NCBI GenBank assembly: GCA_030248135.1
Contig: JASANC010001218.1
Location: 1-52,257, forward strand
Source: Theristus sp. LFF4_11
Taxonomy: Eukaryota > Nematoda > Chromadorea > Monhysterida > Xyalidae
DNA length: 52,257 bases
Reading direction: 5' to 3'
In this document: in pieces, positions 33,941 to 44,981 of the stretch
Numbering within the stretch: position 1 is the first letter of the stretch
Layout: every line of letters starts with the position of its first letter
The notes under the pieces: generated by a model
Seen by the model: only the letters and a program-made list of their open reading frames with translations
The model's database searches: none
Told to the model about the DNA's origin: nothing
Translations under genes and position numbers: made by a program

Positions 33941-35085
33941 CTATTTTTTCACGACGATTGTCGTGCCGCCGCCAAATGGCAACAACGTTGCCAACACCCG
34001 AATGTCACGTGACACTTCACGATTCATTTGTTGCACCATGCCAGCTGGCGAGCGCGGGTCGGGCGAGCCGAGCACTTGACCGCCGGCAAGTGTCTGTAAA
34101 ATGTTTGCGCTGTTTTTTGAGCTGAACAAAAAACTTGATAAAAATACATTCGAGTGGCATGGAAATTAAAACAAAATTAAAGACCAGACACCTGTAAACA
34201 AAGAGCCAAACATGCGGTAAACTTTACACAACCACTTACATCAGCAATAACCATCAAACCAGCAGGCCTCAGCAGCTGAAGACTGTTCTGGTAATTTGCC
34301 GCATAGTTTTTGATCATCACATCATCGATCAAAACAAAATCAAAAGCGCCCGGTTCAGTTAGTGCAAGATCAGCTGAACTTTCAGAAAAAAACTTGTTCT
34401 GTGACGAAGAAAAGAAACAAATACTCACAATAAATAGAACGAAAACATTACCAATAGCTTTCGGAATGGGATCAGTCGATCGAAGCTGTATCCGAGCCAG
34501 GTCGGACTTGAAAATGCCAAAGTGAAAAAGGTTTTTGTAATGCAAGATCAGAAATAACTGAAACAAAGAAATGTACCCTGCCAGCATAGGCTAATCCAAT
34601 ATTTTGGTAGTATCTGGCGAATTGCGGGTGTTCGACAGCGATCACCAAGCCATCTTTCTTGGTCGCTTCTGCCACTCCGATCAAACCCAATCCAGTGAAA
34701 ACTCCTACAAAAAAACATTGTTGTCGTTGGTTGGGGTAGCTCACAAATAAAACAAGCTGAACAGCTTTATAAATTTCTTTCCTGACCAGCGACGAGACTG
34801 CGAGTTGGCTTATGTATGGCGAGCAGCGTTTTCACCAATTGCAGCACTTCCGGAGCGAGCGTATCAGCAGCGGTCAATGGCTCAGGCAATGGCAGTGCTT
34901 GCGTCCGCTGAAACAAACGCAACATTTTATGAAATCGATTTTTTATATTATTATGAGAAAAAGTACAAAAAAACTGCAAAACGTCTTGCATCAAATATTT
35001 CGCGCGATGGCCCCGCCAACTTTGTCGAACTACTATACGCGTATTGGAACAGCGCATATGAAGTGTCGAAACTTTTCAGTGGCAT
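33941..35085 (-). CDS. SAM-dependent O-methyltransferase (caffeoyl-CoA/COMTD1-like family 3)
   Basis: Exons 34975-35085, 34787-34907, 34577-34704, 34452-34506, 34240-34398 and 33941-34093 give about 240 residues, the normal family length. Recognisable parts: KSFDTSYALFQYAYSSS at the N-terminus (compare KSY..ndPvvqYC..nS), the SAM-binding glycine loop VFTGLGLIGVAEA, an acidic SAM-ribose region VIAVEHPQFARYY, the metal/catalytic region FDFVLIDDVMIKNYAANY, then LQLLRPAGLMVIAD and the final LLPFGGGTTIVVKK. The family transfers methyl from SAM to catechols or similar small phenols and usually needs Mg2+. The substrate is not predictable. The junction between exons 4 and 5 is uncertain because the best in-phase donor gives an intron of only 30-48 bases. 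The gene starts 57 bases after the stop of the upstream mucin-like gene, with an acceptor (ctgctgcag) between. Confidence 0.82.
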
Positions 35086-35142
35086 GGTGCAGTTCGCCGC
35101 TGCAGCAGTTTATAAGTTTTGGTTCAATGTAGACACTTTTTC

Positions 35143-36819
35143 TCATTCGTATTTGAGATTTTCGAGTGAAACTGGTAATTTAGTACCGCAAGTAAAAATG
35201 TCAGACGGCTGTGGTGTTGTGACGAATGCCGGTGGCGGTGGTGATGCTGTAAGTGGTGCTGCTGACTTTTGTATTTTCGTTTTCTCCGGCAGTACTGCTG
35301 CTTTCTTGGACGCCTGGTAATTTATATTCAAATATTTTCAGTTCGGTGCAGTTAACAAATACCGTACAAATAATGTAAAATCTTCCACATAAGATCTCCT
35401 TGTAAAAATTTGAAAATCAAAATTTTTTGAAAAAAAAGTAGAATTTTGTGTGATGAATACCGGGAGAAGGAAGAAGGTCTTACCAACCGAAGATTAGGAA
35501 CGGATTTTATAGTTCATCGTTTTTCAGTAAAAAATCGTGTTTTCTGTCCAGATCTTGACAGGGCGGATTCTTGAGCTTCAACATTACTGTTTCGGCTGTC
35601 AATCCACAGTCAACTTATCCAATGCCCCCATGCCCCCTCCGTTTGTCGACGACGATGTCGTCGTCGCGTCGTTTTTTAGTTCTCAAAAGTTGTGATTTGC
35701 TGTTCAAATAAATTTCCTCAATTCTAATTTCGCTGCGGCACTGTTGTAGCCGTAATAAATAGCCACAATAAAAACGCGACGACGACGTTCCCTCTGAATG
35801 GATCTTCTTCACCGACGTCGCCCTGATATTCAAAATAACCTTTCTGCACTTTTTTCAAAACTTTTTTCTGCTAAAAAAAAGTATTTTAAGCCTGTTTGGC
35901 TTTCATCGCACTTTAAAAACGTCTCCAACGGCTTCCTTATAAAAAATGAAGTACGGTAAAACAAAAAAACCTTATTAAGAGGTCCGACTCCGACCTTAAT
36001 TTTTTGCTGACACTTCGTGTGACACTTCGTCCACTTTTGAGTGGGGTCTTATAAGTTGGAGGAACCTTATATGCAGAACTTTACGGTATTTTTTAAAGAC
36101 GACACAGGACAGCAGACCTGCGGTGATAGATTGTTTTTTTCTGGGCCCACTGTCGCTTTAATGAAATATGGCGACGAGGAGGTGCTAGAGCTTGTTGTTG
36201 TCATTGTTGTTGTTGTTTTCGGTGACGTCACTTTTGTTGGTGGCAACGAAGACACCAATGCTGGCCCTTGCTGTCCCCGGACTGGAAGAGCAGCTGAAAA
36301 AACATCGCTTTATACTAACAATGCGAACAACAGACCACAAACACAAATTGCAAAAGATTGCTTCGTAAAGAGAATCCGGCAATATTCTATCGTGCAACAC
36401 GTGTGCGTCACGACAGTGAACTCACGAATAAAATTTGGCCGCTGCTGTAATCCTCCGCTGCCAAAGTTTCTATTCAACGTGCTCTCCACTTGCGAATGAG
36501 AGAAGTGCGGCGCTGACCAGTCAGTTTCCGGTTTTCTGGCTGGCTCTAAATTTTGAGGTTTCGTTGCTGCGGTCGGCTGGTTGGATATTCTGCTGGGTGG
36601 TTGAAGTGAGCTTTGCAAAATGCCGAGAAAGTCTCCGAGATGAGATCGAAGCTGCAAACAGGTTTCTGAGCAATCAAATTCTTATTTTTTTGAAAAGTAT
36701 CTGTTTAAACTTACAAAAGGCATCCAAACGTTTTGACCTCTGCACGAGGTGAAACTCAGAAGCAAGATTGTGACAACATGACCGCAAATATGCGGCATCT
36801 TCATCGACTTCATGTTCAT
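35143..36819 (-). CDS. Secreted Ser/Thr/Pro-rich (mucin-like) protein
   Basis: Exons 36715-36819, 36426-36651, 36118-36281 and 35143-35313 join with all phases consistent, giving 221 residues. The first 30 residues have a signal peptide (basic start, then VVTILLLSFTSCRG). The rest is low complexity: QPPSRISNQPTAATKPQN, a run of threonines and serines (TTTTMTTTSSSTSSS), and APLTASPPPPAFVTTPQP near the end. Such a chain would be heavily O-glycosylated, so a cuticle, mucus or extracellular matrix role is likely but not proven. No conserved domain is visible, and only one cysteine lies outside the signal region (IFTCGT). The gene ends 57 bases before the O-methyltransferase start, which may indicate one operon. 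Intron 3 is long (about 800 bases) and could hide another exon. Confidence 0.68.
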
Positions 36820-38194
36820 TTTTAAATTACCGTTTTGAATATTCCCGTTTTAAGCTCTTGTTGTCGAGCTGCTCGGAAGATATATGTTTTACACTTTTGA
36901 TTGAAACAGTCACACGTTCACCACGTACAATTTACACCAACGAGTTTCGGTTTCACTGTTTCTTTTTATCGGTAATGGCGGTTTTTCTGATTTGAACACG
37001 GCATTCTGAGAAGTCGAATAAGTGATAAGTACAACAGTACAAGTGTTTATTTCAAAAAATTCATAACGCAAATATTGAGGACCAGTGCGCACTGCAACCA
37101 TCACAGGATCTTAAAAACACTAAACACCAAAAATAAACAAAAATCGAACGATTGAAACAAGCACACAGAGCAAAGTAGCAAACCACAGACTTCAGCGTCA
37201 AGAGATTTAAAAATCGGGTGCAAATTTATAAACCTTTCCGCGCAGTGAGGACTTCTATGTACATACTGTGAAGGTGTACAGCTGCGAACTTCCGTAACAG
37301 TTTATTAAATAGATGAACGTGCTTATCAAAACGTGTCGAAACGACACGTGTGAAAGTCAATAAGTATACACACTCGGCATGCAGGATTGAAAAAATCTTT
37401 TGAAAAGTGAAATGAACGTAAAAAGATACAAAATTTGACAAGTCTCGTTCAATCTGTGATCGGCAATTGAAAACTGATCACCAGTACTGGAAAAATTAAA
37501 ATGGCAAAAGATTTTTTTCAAATGCGGTACCAGTATTTTGTTTATTTTCTTTTTGCACGAGCTTATACGACGACGAAATACAATCTGTATCGGAAGTGCA
37601 AATCATTTCATTTGTGTTACACGTGCGCAAATATTGTCGCGACACACGGCACATCGTTCACGTACGTACACTTTGCTCACTCAAAAGCACTCATTTGGCT
37701 ACTATGATGCCTTTGTGTCTCAACTTCTTGTTGAACTTGCACTCATCACATTTATCGCTACTCCAGATATTGTATGCCTGTAACTGATTTCGAATCTCAA
37801 CGACACTTATAAATTTGCTCACTGTTGTGTCAGTTTCTGGCCAACAAAAATACGAAACAATTGTTGAGCTTTTGCCTCCGCTCGACACACGGGTGCACAG
37901 TACATGTTTAAAATTCAACATCATTCAGCAAACAGCGCAAACTCGACAACAATGCAACGCGAGGGATTATGACACGCACGTAGAACTTCCGTGTAAACAA
38001 ACGATTTGGATTTGCGTGAGCATAGGCGCAGGATACTTTTGCATCAGTTTGTGACAAGCAAAGACGACTATAAACAATCAGAGATTGAAACATAGAAGAA
38101 GAAACTGGCAGCAATTTTAGATTGAAAAAATAGTTAAGAAGCACTCGCAAACTACGGATCTATGTACGTAAAAGGGAATAGTAGTGCATGAAAA
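36820..38194. other. AT-rich intergenic region
   Basis: About 1.4 kb upstream of the mucin-like gene. It has no convincing coding frame, and frames near 37226-37787 lack domain-like composition. It probably contains the promoter of the putative minus-strand operon. Confidence 0.4.
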
Positions 38195-38861
38195 TACGTG
38201 AAGTTCGCTGTTTGCGGTTTCGCCAGGTAGACGCATACCGCGGTGCCCCCTGGCTCGTCAGTGCGACGGACACCAGGCAGAACTGCCGAAGATGTTTCAC
38301 CACAGACAGATCTCATAGTCTGGGCAAAACATCAGCGAACCTAGATAGTAAAATCTCACAAAAACAACCATCCCGGGCAATAAAGCCACAAGGGACCCGG
38401 TGTTTTGCGAGTGTATACAATACGTGAAGTTCGCTGTTTGCGGTTTCGCCAGGTAGACGCATACCGCGGTGCCCCCTGGCTCGTCAGTGCGACGGACACC
38501 AGGCAGAACTGCCGAAGATGTTTCACCACAGACAGATCTCATAGTCTGGGCAAAACATCAGCGAACCTAGATAGTAAAATCTCACAAAAACAACCATCCC
38601 GGGCAATAAAGCCACAAGGGACCCGGTGTTTTGCGAGTGTATACAATACGTGAAGTTCGCTGTTTGCGGTTTCGCCAGGTAGACGCATACCGCGGTGCCC
38701 CCTGGCTCGTCAGTGCGACGGACACCAGGCAGAACTGCCGAAGATGTTTCACCACAGACAGATCTCATAGTCTGGGCAAAACATCAGCGAACCTAGATAG
38801 TAAAATCTCACAAAAACAACCATCCCGGGCAATAAAGCCACAAGGGACCCGGTGTTTTGCG
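38195..38861. repeat. 226-bp tandem repeat, about three copies
   Basis: Units start at about 38195, 38421 and 38647 and are, as far as I can read, identical over their length (for example gaagttcgctgtttgcggtt at 38201, 38427 and 38653). The third copy ends abruptly at gtgttttgcg, 38861. Each unit reads open in one frame on both strands because it is GC-richer than its surroundings, but the frames continue across units without a start or stop logic, so I do not call a protein. The sequence identity implies a recent amplification. Confidence 0.93.
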
Positions 38862-39039
38862 TTTTTGAAAAGTGAACAGTTTTACACTCCAGGGTGTTCC
38901 AAAAGTTACGCTTGACAACTTTTGGAAAAAAAATCGAGGAAGGGTCCCGTGACACCCACCCCTCAAAACCCGAGACTCCCTCCGTAGGTACTCCCACACC
39001 CCTTCATGATTCCTTTCACGTCTACAACCGCATTGAGTG

Positions 39040-39545
39040 TGTCGTCACGTGGGGGGGGTGCCAAAAATTTTACAGTGGGGGGGTGTCAGTCAGTCACTGG
39101 ACCGTGGGGGGGGGGGCGACCAAAAAGTGAGGGGGGGTCCAAACTATGGCAACGTGGGGGGGGGGGTGCATTTTTTCAAAATTTTCTGTGGGGGGGTCCA
39201 CCACCCCCATGATATTTTTTCGCTTAAATTTTGAAGGAAAAACGCTAAATTTTGCTGCAAAATCTTTGAAATTACAATGAAGATGGTCAAGTTATCATAT
39301 ATTCAGCTTATATTATGGACTTTATAGACAAAAATCATGATTTTCGAAAAAAAAATTTTGGGTGTGCAGAAAATTTTGGGTGGGGGGGGTCTCCGCCAGA
39401 CAAAATTTTATGGGGGGTGTGGGGGGGGGGTGTCGGCCAAATTTTCGAGGGGGGGTCCGATGGGGGGGGGGTGCCCGGTTTTAGGGGGGTGGCACGGTGC
39501 CCCCCACCCCCTCCCCCCACCCGACGGTCTCTGGTGTAGGGGGCT
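39040..39545 (-). mobile_element. CAGTACCGTGGGC-family fragment, inverse orientation
   Basis: It has the family markers in reverse: gaccaaaaagtgagggggg, the AT-rich core at about 39210-39360, and gtctccgccagacaaaat followed by G runs, ending in cgacggtctctgg. Both ends are missing, so it is a truncated copy. Confidence 0.75.
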
Positions 39546-39569
39546 GCCCTTCTTTTCTAAAATCCGCTT

Positions 39570-39790
39570 CAGGTAAAACACGCGCGTTGTCGGACATTGC
39601 TAAAACGGACTTGATTCAAATCTTAATCCTAAAGCCTAATCCTAAGCCAAACCTATTCCTAACCTAATCCTAACCTAAGCCAAGCCGTTTCAAGAAGGTA
39701 GATGTCAGAGCAATTGCGTTTTGAACAAGTTTTTGTTGGGGCCGGAGCGTGTGCACGCGCGCTAGTGGATCATGAGCATGAGCATGCCGA
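39570..39790. repeat. Dispersed repeat with degenerate telomere-like runs
   Basis: Shared with 8028-8270: cggacattgctaaaacggact, then cctaatcctaagcc-type runs, then gcgttttgaacaag and gctagtggatcatgagca. The runs resemble the complementary strand of the nematode telomere unit (GCCTAA) with many substitutions. Related runs occur at 7410-7445 and 41060-41097 in another repeat. Confidence 0.7.
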
Positions 39791-39794
39791 TGCC

Positions 39795-40215
39795 ACCCCC
39801 CATCGGACCCCCCCGGCCCCCTCCCCCTCAAAAATTTGGCCGACACCCCCCCCACACCCCCATGAAATTTTGTCTGGCGGAGACCCCCCCCCAAAATTTT
39901 CCGTACACCAGGGGTCGAGCCCGATTTTTGGCGAATCCGAGGGGGGGTCCGCCCAAATTTGGGGGGGGGGGGGGGTCGTCCCCCGGGGGGGGGGGGTCGA
40001 CTTGGTTGGGGGGGGGCTCCCGAGCGAGACCGAAAATTCTAGGGGGGGGGTCCGAGCGAGACCGAAAATTCTAGCAGGGGGGTCGGAAAAAATTTTTTTC
40101 TTGACCATGACATTGTCTGGGCAAAAAATGGCTAGTAGGGGTCGATTTGGTTGGGGGGTGGGGTGGGTTCCCGAGCGAGACCGAAAATTCCAAGGGGGGG
40201 GTCGGACCAAAAGTT
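39795..40215. repeat. G/C-tract repeat block
   Basis: It starts with a CAGTACC-family fragment (39795-39912). A different block follows in which ccgagcgagaccgaaaattc occurs three times (about 40020, 40051 and 40171), separated by runs of 7-15 G. No coding frame is credible. Confidence 0.6.
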
Positions 40216-40460
40216 GTTGAATAAAAGTGCTAGAAACCACAGCATCCAGTCAAGGCCTCTCTCTAGTCTCTAGTCATACATTTTGCTTTGATTTTCGTTC
40301 GGGTCGGGACTGTAGCTACACGAACGAGACACGCTGCACGAGTGAGACTTGATATTGAAGTACAGTATTGACGTACAAAGTGGTAAATGTATAACAAAGT
40401 GGTACGTATACAAAAAACATACAATATATATTGAGATACAAACATGCATATAATATAGAT

Positions 40461-40935
40461 CATAGTTGTTCTAGGGGGGGCCTGGAAGGGGGGGCGCCCC
40501 CCCCCCAAAAATTTTCGAATCTATCTCTATCAAACAGGTTTTTTCGGCTCAGCTATTATCTATCTGAAAAAAATTTCTCAGCCAGCTATCTATCTGAAAA
40601 TTTTTGTCTTCGAAGACATAAAATGAGTCAATTTTTGACCAAAATTGACCATTTTTGCTCGTAATTCTTGAAAATTTTGCTAATTTTAGGTAAAATACGC
40701 GTTTATACTTGATTTTTAGTGTATTTTTAGCATTATTTTGCTGTTTTTATAGCTTTTTAGCGTTTTAGCTATCTATCTATCAAATTTAAAAATTTTGACC
40801 GCCCCCCCCAAAGTCACATGGCCCCCCCCGCGGCCCCCCCCCAAAATTTTCCAGCTATCTATCTATCTAGAAAATTTGCTCCAGCTATCTATATCGGCCC
40901 CCCCCCCCCAACCCCTCGGCTCTGGAACAACTATG
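40461..40935. mobile_element. Intact hAT-type MITE of the CATAGTTGTTC family
   Basis: 475 bp with ends CATAGTTGTTC and GAACAACTATG, flanked by the exact 8-bp duplication ATATAGAT (40453-40460 and 40936-40943). Subterminal C runs lie next to each end, and the interior carries tatctatctgaaaa blocks and gtcttcgaagacataaaatg. No open frame of note. It is the best reference copy for this family. Confidence 0.9.
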
Positions 40936-40989
40936 ATATAGATACCTACAAATGAGAGAAATATAGAGATATACAAGAGAAAATGTCGA

Positions 40990-41250
40990 TTTGTATACAT
41001 ACTTAAAAGTGATTTTTTGATTTCTGATCAGAGGTTGCTTGCAATGAGTCGTTGTAGGTTCCTAATCCTAAACCTAATCCTAATCCTAAGCCAAGCCTTT
41101 TTGATAAGGTGAAAATGATCAATTTAGTTTTTGCATTTTTTTCTTTCCTGTGTTAAAGGGCAGGGGCACCGCCACTGCACATGCACCTGTTTTAATAATG
41201 ATGCATTACGGAAAATGTCTCCATCGAAAGTCAAAATCAAAGGGGGGGTG
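40990..41250. repeat. Dispersed repeat with cctaatcctaa runs, copy 2
   Basis: This copy parallels 7338-7570: acttaaaagtgattttttga, then gtcgttgtaggttcctaatc, the telomere-like run, ctttcctgtgtta, and gttttaataatgatgcattacgg. Boundaries are uncertain. Confidence 0.65.
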
Positions 41251-41258
41251 GTCAGCAG

Positions 41259-42098
41259 CAGTACCGTGGGCGAGGGGGGGGGGGGGGGGCGGGGTACCCC
41301 CCCCCAGAGCACCAGAGACCGTCGGGTGGGCCCCCCCCATCGGACCCCCCCTCGAAAATTTGGCCGACACCCCCCCACACCCCCCATGAAATTTTGTCTG
41401 GCGGAGACCCCCCCCAAAATTTTCCGTACACCCTAAAATTTTTTTCGAAAATCATGATTTTTTGTCTATAAAGTCCATAATATAAGCTGAATATATGATA
41501 ACTTGACCATCTTCATTGTAATTTCAACGATTTTGCAGCAAAATTTAGCGTTTTTCCTTCAAAATTTAAGCGAAAAATTATCATGGGGGGGGTGGGGGGG
41601 TGGACCCCCCCACAGAAAATTTTGATCCCATGGGGGGGCCGGCTGAGTGGCTGAGTGGATAGCACTTGGGACTTCCAATCGGAAGGCCCGGGTTCGAATC
41701 CGCTCGTGACCACTCGGCTGCCCCGGGTTGCGTGGGGCTTAATGGTTCGGCAGCATAAACGTCGGCTTTCTTGATTCACAAGATTGCTGTTCCGGTGGCG
41801 AGGAACTCAATGACATCGCGCCCATGCATACCAGCGCAGCTTGCCCAACGCCCACTTCAAAAGCAGAAAAACTGCTTCCAACGTCGCAGCCCATGTGGTG
41901 GACAATAAAAAATTGCGACAATGCCTTTCCCCAAGGGCGTTGGGTAAGGATAAAAAGGGGGCAACAAACAACAACATCCCATGGGGGGGTCCCACGTTAC
42001 CATAGGTTGGACCCCCCCTCACTTTTTGGTCGGCACCCCCCCCCCCACGGCACCATACCCCCCCCCCCTTCGAAAATTGTTTTGGGCCCACGGTACTG
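41259..42098. mobile_element. CAGTACCGTGGGC-family hAT-type element, with a SINE inside
   Basis: Ends CAGTACCGTGGGC and GCCCACGGTACTG, with the exact 8-bp duplication GTCAGCAG on both flanks (41251-41258 and 42099-42106). Long G and C runs lie inside both ends. A SINE (41639-41975) interrupts it. Without the SINE and its extra target copy the element is 489 bp, and this copy defines the family. Confidence 0.9.
41639..41975 (+). mobile_element. tRNA-derived SINE
   Basis: 337 bp flanked by a perfect 14-bp duplication that begins ATCCCATGG (41625-41638 and 41976-41989). The head has Pol III A-box TGGCTGAGTGG and B-box GGTTCGAATCC with the correct spacing, as in a tRNA with a long variable arm. 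The body includes caagattgctgttccgg and the tail is A-rich with gcaacaaacaacaaca. It encodes nothing and would depend on a LINE in trans. Insertion into the CAGTACC element shows it is younger than that element. Confidence 0.92.
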
Positions 42099-42713
42099 GT
42101 CAGCAGACGGTCAGGATTTGGTAGGGGGGGGGGTTTGGAAGGTCGAAATCTGGGAGGGGGGGGTCTGCCCCCCCCCCTAAATTCGGGAGGGGGGGTATTT
42201 TGACCAAAATTTGGGGGGGGGTTGCCCGGGTGGGGGGGGGTGTCGTCTTGGGTGGGGGGGGGGGTACCCCCCCCCCCACCCCCCATCTCGACCATAGTTG
42301 TTCCAGAGCCGAGGGGTTGGGGGGGGGGCGGGGCCGATATAGATAGCTGGAGCAAATTTTCTAGATAGATAGATAGCTGGAAAATTTTGGGGGGGGGGGG
42401 GGGGCCGGGGGGGGCCATGTGACTTTGGGGGGGGGCCGGTCAAAATTTTGAAATTTGATAGATAGACAGCTAAAACGCTAAAAAGCTATGAAAACAGCAA
42501 AATAATTCTAAAAATACACTAAAAATCAAGTATAAACGCGTATTTTACCTAAAATTAGCGAAATTTTCAAGAATTACGAGCAAAAATGGTCAATTTTGGT
42601 CAAAAATTGACTCATTTTATGTCCTCGAAGACAAAAATTTTCAGATAGATAGCTGGCTGAGAAATTTTTTTAGATAGATAATAGCTGAGCCGAAAAAACC
42701 TGTTTGATAGGGC

Positions 42714-42838
42714 ATGCGGTCGATCCGGTACCGGTCGATCCGGTACGGTCGATCCGGTACCGGTCGATCCGGTACCTGGCAATTTTCTATGGCGGTCGAT
42801 CCGGTACCAGGTCGATCCGGTACTCGATCGATCCGGTA
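42714..42838. repeat. Subterminal array of GGTCGATCCGGTACC units, left
   Basis: Seven imperfect units of 13-16 bases (cggtcgatccggtac core) with one 20-base spacer. Each unit contains GGTACC and GATC palindromes. The array is mirrored at 47936-48075. Such clustered subterminal repeats are typical transposase-binding regions, which is inference here. Confidence 0.88.
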
Positions 42839-43039
42839 CAGTACCGTGGGCGGGGGGGGGTTGGGGGGGTGCGCCCCCCCCAGAGCACCAGAGACCGTCG
42901 GGTGGCCCCCCCCCCCATCGGACCCCCCCTCGAAAATTTGGCCGACACCCCCCCACACCCCCCATGAAATTTTGTCTGGCGGAGACCCCCCCCAAAATTT
43001 TCCGTACACCCTAAAGTGCGTGACCGTACACCCCAAAAT

Positions 43040-44981
43040 TTTCCGTGCGCCGGCAGAGTCGCGTGACAGGTCGGCCCACAAGACACATGACGTGAAACGC
43101 ACGATGATGTGTCGTTTGTAATAAGTTTTTGTTTTACTGAACATTGGTTGATGTGCAATAAAAATTTTGTGAAAAAACACAAAACACCAACTTATTGGGA
43201 TTTGTGAGTTTTTCGATTTTCAGAAAACCGCCGAAACAAACCACAAACGACATATCACCGTGTTCCTGGTGCTCTGCTGAGTTGATTGAGCCATCGATCG
43301 CCGAAATCGGTCCAGCACAGCGCCGGCAGAGTCGCGTGACAGGTCGGCGCACAAGACACATGACGTGGAACGCACGTATTGCCAACATATAACGTCGCCC
43401 AGATCACGATTTCCTCGGCCGATTTCGACGATCGACGGCTCAATCAACTCAGCAGAGCATCCGGAACACGATGATGTGTCGTTTGTGGTAAGTTTTTGTT
43501 TTACTGAACATTGGTTGATGTGCAATAAAAATTTTGTGAAAAAACACAAAACACCAATTTATTGGGATTTGTAAGTTTTTTCGATTTTCAGAAAACCGCC
43601 GAAACAAACCACAAACAACACATCATCGTGTTCCTGATGCTCTGCTGAGTTGATTGAGCGATCGATCGTCGAAATCGGTCAAGCACAGCGCCGGCAGAGT
43701 CGCGTGACAGGTCGGCGCACAAGACACATGACGTGAAACGCACGTATTGCCAACACATAACGTCGCCCAGATCACGATTTCCTCGGCCGATTTCGACGAT
43801 CGACGGCTCAATCAACTCAGCAGAGCATCCGAAACACGATGATGTGTCGTTTGTAATAAGTTTTTGTTTTACTGAACATTGGTTGATGTGCAATAAAAAT
43901 TTTGTGAAAAAACACAAAACACCAATTTATTGGGATTTGTGAGTTTTTCGATTTTCAGAAAACCGCCGAAACAAACCACAAACGACATATCACCGTGTTC
44001 CTGGTGCTCTGCTGAGTTGATTGAGCCATCGATCGCCGAAATCGGTCCAGCACAGCGCCGGCAGAGTCGCGTGACAGGTCGGCGCACAAGACACATGACG
44101 TGGAACGCACGTATTGCCAACATATAACGTCGCCCAGATCACGATTTCCTCGGCCGATTTCGACGATCGACGGCTCAATCAACTCAGCAGAGCATCCGGA
44201 ACACGATGATGTGTCGTTTGTGGTAAGTTTTTGTTTTACTGAACATTGGTTGATGTGCAATAAAAATTTTGTGAAAAAACACAAAACACCAATTTATTGG
44301 GATTTGTGAGTTTTTTCGATTTTCAGAAAACCGCCGAAACAAACCACAAACAACACATCATCGTGTTCCTGATGCTCTGCTGAGTTGATTGAGCCATCGA
44401 TCGTCGAAATCGGTCGAGCACAGCGCCGGCAGAGTCGCGTGACAGGTCGGCGCACAAGACACATGACGTGAAACGCACGTATTGCCAACACATAACGTCG
44501 CCCAGATCACGATTTCCTCGGCCGATTTCGACGATCGACGGCTCAATCAACTCAGCAGAGCATCCGAAACACGATGATGTGTCGTTTGTGGTAAGTTTTT
44601 GTTTTACTGAACATTGGTTGATGTGCAATAAAAATTTTGTGAAAAAACACAAAACACCAATTTATTGGGATTTGTGAGTTTTTTCGATTTTCAGAAAACC
44701 GCCGAAACAAACCACAAACAACACATCATCGTGTTCCTGATGCTCTGCTGAGTTGATTGAGCACTCGATTGTCGAAATCGGTCGAGCACAGCGCCGGCAG
44801 AGTCGCGTGACAGGTCGGCGCACAAGACACATGACGTGGAACGCACGTATTGCCAACATATAACGTCGCCCAGATCACGATTTCCTCGGCCGATTTCGAC
44901 GGTCGGCGGCTCAATCAACTCAGCAGAGCACCCGGAACACGATGATGTGTCGTTTATGGTTAGTTTTAGTTTTATTCAACA
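43040..44981 (+). repeat. 367-bp satellite, forward array
   Basis: About five units with a period of 367-368 bases (for example cgtattgccaacayataacg at 43373, 43741, 44108 and 44476). Each unit has two inverted arms of about 75 bases (ctctgctgagttgattgagc and its complement) around a core of about 110 bases (gccggcagagtcgcgtgaca onward), plus a linker with caataaaaattttgtgaaaa. The open frames of 60-110 codons recur in every copy on both strands and are a by-product of the fold-back structure, not genes. Confidence 0.93.

Noticed and set aside
34805..35320. A 171-codon plus-strand frame
   Set aside because: It overlaps minus-strand exons of the O-methyltransferase and mucin-like genes, whose phases and motifs are consistent; it is a shadow frame.
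38188..38915. Tandem-repeat protein encoded by the 226-bp array
   Set aside because: 226 is not a multiple of three, so the frame changes with each unit; frames open only because the unit is GC-rich.
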